Under the pieces are notes generated by a model. That model searched no databases. It was not told where the DNA came from and was given only the letters and a program-made list of their open reading frames with translations. Both the position numbers and the translations under genes were made by a program. From JAXDJJ01 sp034665745 (GTDB taxonomy: Bacteria > Actinomycetota > CADDZG01 > WHSQ01), in NCBI GenBank assembly GCA_034665745.1, contig JAXDJJ010000048.1, forward strand, positions 1 through 12,433: a stretch of 12,433 bases of DNA. Direction: 5' to 3'. This document shows positions 6,447-12,433 of the stretch, piece after piece. Each line of letters opens with the position of its first letter. Position 1 is the stretch's first letter.

Positions 6447-7592
6447 CTAGCCGTGGACCCGGGCGTCGGCGGGAACGAGGTGGCCGATGGCTACCAGGGT
6501 GGCTTCCATCGCAAGGGTTGGGTTGGCGTTGCTCAAGAACGACGCTCGGGTCTCGACGCATCGCTCGGCTGCGCGCAGCAGCCTTCCGTCATCGACAGAG
6601 GCCGTTGACCAAGACTCGAGCTCGCCGAGGAGGTCGATGTTCGAGACGGCCTCGGCCCCCCCGGACCGCAGCGCGAGGACATCACGGTAGAACGATGCGA
6701 TCGTTTGCAGAGCTTCACCGAGCAACTCTTCCTCACGCCGGCGGAGCTCTCTCTTGTGTTTCTTGGTTAGGGCGTTGCGGGCTGCCGCGGTTCCTCGCCG
6801 CTCGCCGAGGATGTCGGCCAGCTCTTGGGTCTCGATCTTCTGGTTGGCTTCGACCGTCTTCAACGATTGCTTCACCTCTTCGAGGATCTCAGCGGCCGCG
6901 TCCAGAGCTTCGACCGGCGAAGACAAGCGGTGCGGTATCGAGAGCCACATCCGACGGCGATCGCCTGCAGAATCATCGAGAGCGATCGATAGGGCACGCT
7001 CGAGATCTCCGTCGGACACCCGGGCCGCGATCAAAGCTGCTTGTTCGGAGACGCCCTGGCGCGTAAGGAGCTCGATGATCCGTTGCTCCGGAACCGGCTC
7101 GAGACGAACCACCCTGCAACGCGAGCTGATCGTTTCGAGCAACTCTTCCTCGCGATCGCTACTCAGGATGAAGACGGTGTCGCCGGGAGGTTCTTCGAGG
7201 GTCTTCAACAACGCGTTCTGAGCTGCTGGGTTCATCCGTTCGGCTTCTTCGATGATGAACACCTTCATCTTCGCTTCGAAGGGCGAGCGTGAAGCTTCCG
7301 GGATCACAGACTCGCGGATGACATCGACGGGGATCAACGGCCCCTCGGGAACGATGTGGTGAACGTCGGGATGGCGTTGCCGCAACACCCGAAGACACGT
7401 CGAGCACTTGCCGCACCCAACGCCAGGTTGCTCGGGGCACTGGATCGCTGCCGCCATCGCGACCGAGGTCGGACGCTTGCCAGAGCCCGCGGGGCCGAGC
7501 AACAACCACGCGTGCGCCACTTCGCCCGACGCGACCTGGCGCGCCAAGCCGGTAACCACCCGCGACGTTTCGAGTGGATCCCAGACGGTCAT
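6447..7592 (-). CDS. holB: DNA polymerase III delta' subunit (clamp loader)
   Basis: Subunit of the replicative clamp loader, 381 residues, which with delta and tau/gamma loads the sliding clamp. An AAA+ fold is seen: HAWLLLGPAGSGKR (P-loop position, 27-40), a zinc module with Cys52, Cys60, Cys63 and Cys66, a Walker B-like segment VFIIEEAERM (111-120), the hallmark QNALLKTLEEPP (125-136) and the SRC motif (157-159). The P-loop ends GKR-P instead of GKS/T, so ATP binding is probably weak or absent, as is common for delta', which acts as the stator. SRC is kept, consistent with serving as an arginine-finger donor. The C-terminal third is helical and charged, as in the collar domain. The ATG overlaps the stop of the upstream MFS-tmk gene by 4 bases (ATGA) and has no strong Shine-Dalgarno, so translation probably depends on reinitiation after tmk. 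The tmk-holB pairing is widespread in bacteria. Confidence 0.93.
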   Translation of the reverse strand: MTVWDPLETSRVVTGLARQVASGEVAHAWLLLGPAGSGKRPTSVAMAAAIQCPEQPGVGCGKCSTCLRVLRQRHPDVHHIVPEGPLIPVDVIRESVIPEASRSPFEAKMKVFIIEEAERMNPAAQNALLKTLEEPPGDTVFILSSDREEELLETISSRCRVVRLEPVPEQRIIELLTRQGVSEQAALIAARVSDGDLERALSIALDDSAGDRRRMWLSIPHRLSSPVEALDAAAEILEEVKQSLKTVEANQKIETQELADILGERRGTAAARNALTKKHKRELRRREEELLGEALQTIASFYRDVLALRSGGAEAVSNIDLLGELESWSTASVDDGRLLRAAERCVETRASFLSNANPTLAMEATLVAIGHLVPADARVHG

Positions 7593-9511
7593 CGTGGTAC
7601 CGGGGGACCGGGAGGCGAGGTGGCGCCACCGAAGATGACGACGTCGTCGTCCTGATGGTGCTTCTGGAACGCGGCAACGACCGCCTCGTGGACCTGTTCC
7701 TGGCCGCCCGAGGCATCGAGAACAACGAATCGACCCGGGTAACGGATGGCCAGCTCGAGGTAGGCCTCGCCGACCTTGCGATGGAAGTCGCCATCCTCTT
7801 GCTCGATGCGATCGAGATCACGATCGACCCTGTGAAGCCCCACCGTCGGATCAACCTTCATGTACAGGACCAGGTCTGGCATCAATCCACCGGTCGCCCA
7901 TTCGGAGATTCGGAAGATGTCGTCGACACCGAGGCCGCGAGCTAGACCTTGGTACGCGAGAGACGAATCGATGAAGCGATCGGTGACCACGACCTTGCCC
8001 GCGTCCAATGCGGGCTTGATCACTTCCGCGACGTGTTGGGCGCGGTCGGCCGCATAGAGCAGAGCCTCGGTCCGCTCGTCCATCGCGGCCGACGCCGGAT
8101 CGAGCAAGACATCCCTGATACGCGCACCGATCTCGGTTCCCCCCGGCTCCCGCGTCCGTACGACCTCTGCCCCGCGGGCGTCGAGCCACTTGGTGAATGC
8201 CTCGATCTGGGTCGTCTTGCCCGCGCCTTCCCCACCTTCGAAGGCGACGAAATAGCCGCGTTTGATGACGTCTTTGCCGGGCAGTCCGATCCCTCCTTCA
8301 CCGATCGCTCGCATCGAGAACACCCCACCACCGATCGCGAACAAGCCTGCTATCCAAAGGGTGGTTCTACTACCAGGAAGATTGAGATCACCGAGTGGCG
8401 TGTTCAACACATGGTCGCCGATCGCCCCGGCGAGGAACGGGAACAGGCCCAGACCAACGAGGGTGCCGATGCGGATCAAGGTGTACGCAGCCGAGAACGT
8501 TCGGCCGCGTAGCTCGTCGGCCGTTCGTTCTTGGATAAGTGCGTAGCCGGTCGAATAAGCAACACCACCGAAGAAGCCGAGCGCGCTGGCGATCGGGATG
8601 GCGGTATTGAGGCTGGCCATGCTCGCCATCGCGATCAGGCTGACCCCCGTCATGAGGATCGACGACGAGAACATGATGTCCTTCTGGATCCGTTTCGCGA
8701 GGGGTCCCGCTAGCAAGAGGCCGAGGATCATCCCGGTTGCAAGGAACCCGATAAGGAATGCGAACCCACCGTCCTCGGATGCGCCCAGAACCTCTTGAAC
8801 GAAACCGATCCCTAACGAGAACACCCCACCTGCTGCAGTGAAAGTGAACGCGATGCCAAGCAGCCACGGACGGACGCGACGATCGTCGCGCACGAAACGG
8901 AGCCCTTCTACGAGATCTCGCTTCGCGTCTTTGAGATCGAACTTCGCCGTCCTCCGACGGGACGACGCGATCGTCAACGACGACACCATCACGGCCGAGA
9001 ATGCGAACGTCAGGGAATCGAGCCAGAAGGCAAGGGACTCGCTCGAGTTCTGCAGCCCCTCCATCACCGGGATGTGATCGCCCATGAAGCCGCCGAGAGA
9101 CGACAAGCCGAAGAACACGACCGAGGCCAGTGGCCACGGCGCGTAGACCGCGAACAGAGACAGAGAGTTCGCGTGCGTCAGCTGGGCCGCGGGGACGAAG
9201 TTCGGAAGGGATGCGTCCTTCGCCGGCCCCCAGATCAGGGTGAGGCTCTCGAGGGCGACGGACGCGGCCAAGAGGTAAAGCTTGTTGGGGACGAACGGCA
9301 GCGAGAAGATGATCGCGGCCCTCGAGATGTCGGCGATGACCATCGTCCTCTTGCGGTCCCAGCTGTCGGCCAGCACGCCACCGATCGGCCCCGCGACGAA
9401 CCCCGGTAGGACCCGGGCGATCATCACGGCTCCGACGAACGTGTCTCCCCCGAGACGCCGGGCGAACACGGCGATGGCGATGACTCCGATCCAGTCCCCG
9501 AGGCTGGACAC
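7589..9511 (-). CDS. tmk: Fused MFS-type membrane protein and thymidylate kinase (dTMP kinase)
   Basis: Two-part protein, 640 residues from the first standard start (GTG at 9511). Residues 1 to about 405 are an MFS_3-like transporter domain with roughly ten further hydrophobic helices and the loop GPIGGVLADSWDRKR (41-55), the usual MFS loop between helices 2 and 3. Residues about 419-618 form a complete thymidylate kinase, which phosphorylates dTMP to dTDP with ATP: P-loop EGGEGAGKTT (425-434), REPGGT (454-459), DRFIDSSLAYQG (511-522) and an arginine-bearing lid around RDLDRIEQED (564-573). The kinase faces the cytosol if the C-terminus is inside. Such fusions are known in actinobacteria (annotated as bifunctional MFS transporter/dTMP kinase); the transported substrate is unknown. 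The coding frame continues upstream of 9511 to a stop at 9653-9655 and supplies typical MFS N-terminal sequence, so the real start is upstream (see findings). The GTG has no Shine-Dalgarno. Its end overlaps holB by 4 bases. Confidence 0.9.
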   Translation of the reverse strand: MSSLGDWIGVIAIAVFARRLGGDTFVGAVMIARVLPGFVAGPIGGVLADSWDRKRTMVIADISRAAIIFSLPFVPNKLYLLAASVALESLTLIWGPAKDASLPNFVPAAQLTHANSLSLFAVYAPWPLASVVFFGLSSLGGFMGDHIPVMEGLQNSSESLAFWLDSLTFAFSAVMVSSLTIASSRRRTAKFDLKDAKRDLVEGLRFVRDDRRVRPWLLGIAFTFTAAGGVFSLGIGFVQEVLGASEDGGFAFLIGFLATGMILGLLLAGPLAKRIQKDIMFSSSILMTGVSLIAMASMASLNTAIPIASALGFFGGVAYSTGYALIQERTADELRGRTFSAAYTLIRIGTLVGLGLFPFLAGAIGDHVLNTPLGDLNLPGSRTTLWIAGLFAIGGGVFSMRAIGEGGIGLPGKDVIKRGYFVAFEGGEGAGKTTQIEAFTKWLDARGAEVVRTREPGGTEIGARIRDVLLDPASAAMDERTEALLYAADRAQHVAEVIKPALDAGKVVVTDRFIDSSLAYQGLARGLGVDDIFRISEWATGGLMPDLVLYMKVDPTVGLHRVDRDLDRIEQEDGDFHRKVGEAYLELAIRYPGRFVVLDASGGQEQVHEAVVAAFQKHHQDDDVVIFGGATSPPGPPVPR

Positions 9512-9684
9512 CGCTTGGGCGAGGAAGAACCGCAGGTAGTTCCCGTTCCTGAGGAGCGTGAGGTAGGAGACTTCCTCCTCTGGAGGGGTCAGCAGTCGTA
9601 GGTCAGGCTGCTGCGGAACTGGCTGGATCGGATGCCTCCCCCGGTTGACGACTCAACCGAAATCCTAGGCTGGAACGGCCTCGA

Positions 9685-9703
9685 TAGGGCCCGTTTGGGC
9701 CTA
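9685..9703 (-). other. Short hairpin at the end of topA, possible weak terminator
   Basis: An imperfect inverted repeat (TAGG-CCC / GGG-CCTA with one bulged base and a 4-base loop) overlaps the topA stop codon. On the - strand no T-run follows it, so it does not look like a full intrinsic terminator; it may only slow polymerase or protect the topA transcript end. Seen in sequence; function guessed. Confidence 0.2.
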
Positions 9704-12334
9704 GGCCTTCTTCTTCGTGGTCTTTTTCTTGGTCGTCTTCTTCCGGGCGGTCGACTTCTTGCGCTTCACCGGGCCTTTCGCCCTTCTCTCGGCCAGCATC
9801 TCCAAAGCCCGGTCGAGGGTCATCGTCTCGGGGCTGGTGCCACGCGGCAATGAGGCATTCGTTTCGCCATCGGTGACGTAGGGGCCGAAGCGACCATCCT
9901 TCACACTGATCTCCGCGCCGGTGTTCTCGTCGGCTCCGAGCTCCTTCAGTACCGTCGCGGCGTTCCTGCGCCCCTTCTTCGGCTGAGCGTAAAGGGCGAG
10001 AGCTTGTTCCAGCGTGACGTCGAAGATCTGCTCTTCGGTCTCGAGCGAGCGAGTGTCCTTACCCTTCTTCAGGTACGGGCCGTAGCGCCCGTTCAACGCA
10101 TGGATCTCTTCGCCCGATTCGGGATCCTTGCCTACGACACGTGGCAACGCGAGGAGCTTCAGTGCGTCGTCCAAGGTAACCGTGGCGGGATCCATCGATT
10201 TGAGGAGTGACGCCGTCGGCGGCTTGGTCTTCGAACCCTCTTCGAGCTCGCCGAGTTGCACGTACGGCCCGAACCGTCCCGCCTTAAGGAAGATCGTGGT
10301 GCTGGTGTCGGGGTCGGGGCCAAGCTCGCGGTCTTGGCTGGGGGCAGAGAGGATCTCTTCGGCCTTCGCGATCGTGAGCTCGTCGGGCGGAAGGTCTTCG
10401 GGGATCGACGCCTTGTCCTCGCCGCGCTGCAGGTATGGCCCGTAACGACCGACGCGCACGATGACGTCTTCACCGTTCCCGTCCTTGCCGATCGGGATCG
10501 AGTTGACCTCGCGCGGATCGATCTCGTCGAGCCGGACGCTCACCATGTCGTGAAGTCCGATCTCGCCATTGCCGAAATAGAACTTCTTGAGCCATGGCAC
10601 GGTCTCTTCTTCACCCGTGGCGATCTCGTCGAGGTCTTCCTCCATCGCTGCGGTGAAGTCGTAATCGACGAGCTTCGAGAAATGGTCTTCGAGGAGGCCG
10701 ACAACAGCGAACGCGGTCCACGACGGGATGAGGGCGCTGCCCTTCTTCCACACGTAGCCGCGGTCGAGGATCGTTCCGATGATGCTCGCGTAGGTGGACG
10801 GACGTCCGATGCCGCGTTCCTCGAGCTCTTTGACCAAACGAGCCTCGCTGTAGCGCGCCGGCGGTTGCGTTGCATGTTCCTTGGGCTCGAGAGAGTTGAC
10901 AGCCAGCTCTTGGCCGACGCGCAGCTGCGGGAGCCTGACCTCGCGGTCCTCGAGCTCTGCTTCGGGATCGTCGGATCCCTCCACGTAGGCCCTGAGGAAA
11001 CCGGGGAACGTGATGACTTTCCCGCTTGCCTGGAACTCGGCGTCCTCCTGCCCCGTGTTCGCACCGAGGCGCACCTGGACGCTCTGGCCAGTAGCGTCTT
11101 TCATCTGCGACGCGACCGTGCGCTTCCAGATGAGGTCGTAGAGGCGAGCTTCGTCACCATGCAGCTCGCGTGCAACATCGGCGGGTAGCCGGAACGACTC
11201 GCCGGCAGGGCGGATCGCCTCGTGCGCTTCCTGGGCGTTCTTCACCTTCCCCGTGTACTGGCGAGGCTGGTCGGGAACGTAGTCCTTCCCGTACATCTCG
11301 ACGGCTTGCGACCGTGCTGCCTTCAATGCTTCGGACGAAAGAGTGGTGCTGTCGGTACGCATATAGGTGATGTAACCGTTCTCGTAGAGACGTTGCGCGG
11401 CCTGCATCGTTCGTTTGGCAGTGAAGCCGAGCTTGCGACCACCCTCTTGTTGCATCGTCGAAGTGATGAACGGCGCGTAGGGAGACCGGCGGTATGGCTT
11501 CTCCTCAACCGAGCGCACGTTGAACTTGGCACCGGTCAAACGCTCGGTTAGCGAACGCGCGGCCCCCTCGTCCAACACGACCGCGTTGTCACGCTGCAGA
11601 TTGCCCTGGTCGTCGAAGTCTTTCCCCGTCGCCAGACGGTTCCCGTCGAGCTCGACGAGGGTGGCGGCGAACGGAGTGGCTTCACCGATCGTCGGGTGGA
11701 ACTGACCTTCGACATCCCAGTAGCCCGCGGCACGGAACTTCATGCGCGCCTTCTCGAGGTCGACGATCAAGCGGGTAGCGACACTTTGCACCCGGCCCGC
11801 GCTGAGCCCGGGGAGGACCTTCTTCCAGAGCACCGGCGAGACCTCGTACCCGTAGAGACGGTCGAGGATCCTGCGGCCCTCCTGTGCATCAACCAGCCGC
11901 CGGTCGAGATCGCGAGGGTTGTCCAACGAGTGCTTCACCGCGGCGGATGTGATCTCGTGGAAGACCATCCGCTTGACCGGGATGGTGTCGGGCACCGCGA
12001 GAACCTCGAGGAGGTGCCACGCTATCGATTCCCCCTCGCGATCCTCATCCGTTGCGATGTAGACCTCGGTTGCGGTCTTCACCAGCTGCTTGAGCTTCTT
12101 GACCTGATCCTTCTTACGGGACGACACGACATAGAGGGGCTTGAAATCGTTGTCCACGTCGACGCCGAGGCGGGCCCAGGCGAAAGCCTTGTAGGCAGCA
12201 GGGATCTCGGCCGCGCTCGCCGGCAGGTCACGGATGTGACCGATAGAGGACTCGACGGTGAAGTCCTTGCCGAGGATCTTCCCGATCGTCTTCGCCTTGG
12301 CCGGCGACTCGACGATCACGAGGGGTTTAGCCAC
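9701..12334 (-). CDS. topA: DNA topoisomerase I (type IA), actinobacterial type
   Basis: Relaxes negatively supercoiled DNA by cutting one strand through a tyrosine link, 877 residues. The Toprim domain shows IVESPAKAKTI with catalytic Glu9 and ATDEDREGES (94-103), the acidic cluster that binds Mg2+. The core has SAGRVQS (178-184), the active-site segment ITYMRTDS with Tyr324 and Arg326, and the conserved RYSEARLVKELEERGIGRPS (494-513). Instead of zinc fingers, the C-terminus carries four topoisomerase C-terminal repeats, each with GR[YF]GPY (629-634, 686-691, 749-754, 814-819), then a tail of lysine-rich K-K-T-T-K-K-K units (from about 856), as seen in Streptomyces and mycobacterial enzymes where the tail aids DNA binding and processivity. 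Start is GTG at 12334: AAGGAG lies 4 bases upstream and the protein begins AKPLVIVES as in the family. Next downstream on the same strand is the MFS-tmk gene, after about 50-190 bases depending on its true start. Confidence 0.97.
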   Translation of the reverse strand: MAKPLVIVESPAKAKTIGKILGKDFTVESSIGHIRDLPASAAEIPAAYKAFAWARLGVDVDNDFKPLYVVSSRKKDQVKKLKQLVKTATEVYIATDEDREGESIAWHLLEVLAVPDTIPVKRMVFHEITSAAVKHSLDNPRDLDRRLVDAQEGRRILDRLYGYEVSPVLWKKVLPGLSAGRVQSVATRLIVDLEKARMKFRAAGYWDVEGQFHPTIGEATPFAATLVELDGNRLATGKDFDDQGNLQRDNAVVLDEGAARSLTERLTGAKFNVRSVEEKPYRRSPYAPFITSTMQQEGGRKLGFTAKRTMQAAQRLYENGYITYMRTDSTTLSSEALKAARSQAVEMYGKDYVPDQPRQYTGKVKNAQEAHEAIRPAGESFRLPADVARELHGDEARLYDLIWKRTVASQMKDATGQSVQVRLGANTGQEDAEFQASGKVITFPGFLRAYVEGSDDPEAELEDREVRLPQLRVGQELAVNSLEPKEHATQPPARYSEARLVKELEERGIGRPSTYASIIGTILDRGYVWKKGSALIPSWTAFAVVGLLEDHFSKLVDYDFTAAMEEDLDEIATGEEETVPWLKKFYFGNGEIGLHDMVSVRLDEIDPREVNSIPIGKDGNGEDVIVRVGRYGPYLQRGEDKASIPEDLPPDELTIAKAEEILSAPSQDRELGPDPDTSTTIFLKAGRFGPYVQLGELEEGSKTKPPTASLLKSMDPATVTLDDALKLLALPRVVGKDPESGEEIHALNGRYGPYLKKGKDTRSLETEEQIFDVTLEQALALYAQPKKGRRNAATVLKELGADENTGAEISVKDGRFGPYVTDGETNASLPRGTSPETMTLDRALEMLAERRAKGPVKRKKSTARKKTTKKKTTKKKA

Positions 12335-12338
12335 GTGT

Positions 12339-12344
12339 CTCCTT
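12339..12344 (-). promoter_or_regulatory. Ribosome-binding site of topA
   Basis: AAGGAG on the - strand ends 4 bases before the GTG at 12334 and supports that codon as the topA start. Confidence 0.7.
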
Positions 12345-12363
12345 CAATATATGGGCCGTCAAG

Positions 12364-12432
12364 CTAACGCCTTGGTGGCGCGAGGGCTTCCTGGGTCAGC
12401 TCCAGATGCCCATGAGCGATGATGTCGGGCGT
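12364..12432 (-). CDS. Possible C-terminal end of an unidentified gene, cut by the window edge
   Basis: On the - strand one frame entering from the window edge reads 22 codons (TPDIIAHGHLELTQEALAPP then two Arg) before a TAG at 12364-12366, 29 bases before the topA GTG. Its third positions are mostly G or C and the residue mix is protein-like. One other - strand frame is also open over most of this stretch but reads less like a protein (Ser/Arg/Pro/Ala-rich). The piece is too short to identify. If real, topA would lie just after this gene. Confidence 0.25.
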   Translation of the reverse strand, partial: TPDIIAHGHLELTQEALAPPRR

Positions 12433-12433
12433 G

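Noticed and set aside
6376..6561. N-terminal extension of the propeller gene to 6561
   Set aside because: It would overlap holB, encodes an Arg/Pro-rich stretch unlike the family, and would bury the signal peptide; the GTG at 6375 has a strong ribosome-binding site.
6407..7066. + strand open frame rich in Arg, Gly and Ala
   Set aside because: Antisense to holB and low-complexity in composition.
10256..11188. Long + strand open frame of 310 codons
   Set aside because: It lies wholly antisense to topA, has no recognisable domain, and such frames arise from GC-rich third-position bias.
1..12433. CRISPR array, IS element, phage or toxin-antitoxin system
   Set aside because: No regularly spaced repeats, no transposase or integrase motif, and no small gene pair of that kind was found; apart from the tRNA-end copy the region looks chromosomal.

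Overview
The window is high-GC, gene-dense bacterial DNA that looks like an actinomycetote, probably a deep-branching or uncultured lineage. Three features point there: a type IA topoisomerase with a repeat-rich C-terminus and a lysine-rich tail; a thymidylate kinase fused behind a major-facilitator membrane domain (known from Streptomyces and relatives); and a topA, tmk, holB gene order. GTG starts are common. No stretch longer than 300 bases lacks a gene.

Left half, + strand (about 3-4715): five closely spaced genes. The first is the 3' part of a divalent-cation transporter with two fused MgtE/SLC41-type halves, entering from outside the window. Next come a soluble protein built from a duplicated PhoU plus TrkA_C unit (its Shine-Dalgarno overlaps the transporter stop codon), a small membrane protein resembling DUF4235, a soluble GAF sensor histidine kinase, and a second GAF protein overlapping the kinase by 8 bases. 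The second GAF protein keeps only a degenerate phosphoacceptor helix pair and has no ATPase domain. The layout suggests transport of a cation (probably Mg2+) with a cytosolic nucleotide- or ion-sensing partner, followed by an orphan signalling pair.

Junction (4715-4857): a tRNA-Thr(CGT) gene on the - strand with encoded CCA. A perfect 24-base copy of its 3' end (CCA, acceptor strand, T-stem strand, T-loop) lies 66 bases away, starting on the last base of the stop codon of the truncated GAF gene. This looks like an attachment-site scar, and it may explain why the second kinase lacks its catalytic domain.

Right half, - strand (4894-12334): in transcription order topA, the MFS-thymidylate kinase fusion, holB (4-base ATGA overlap with tmk), then a secreted PQQ-type beta-propeller protein with its own good ribosome-binding site. 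topA, tmk and holB serve chromosome topology, dTTP supply and the replicative clamp loader. The annotated GTG start of the MFS-tmk gene cuts through the first membrane helix, so the true start lies upstream and is not a standard codon. The last 99 bases may hold the C-terminal end of one more - strand gene.
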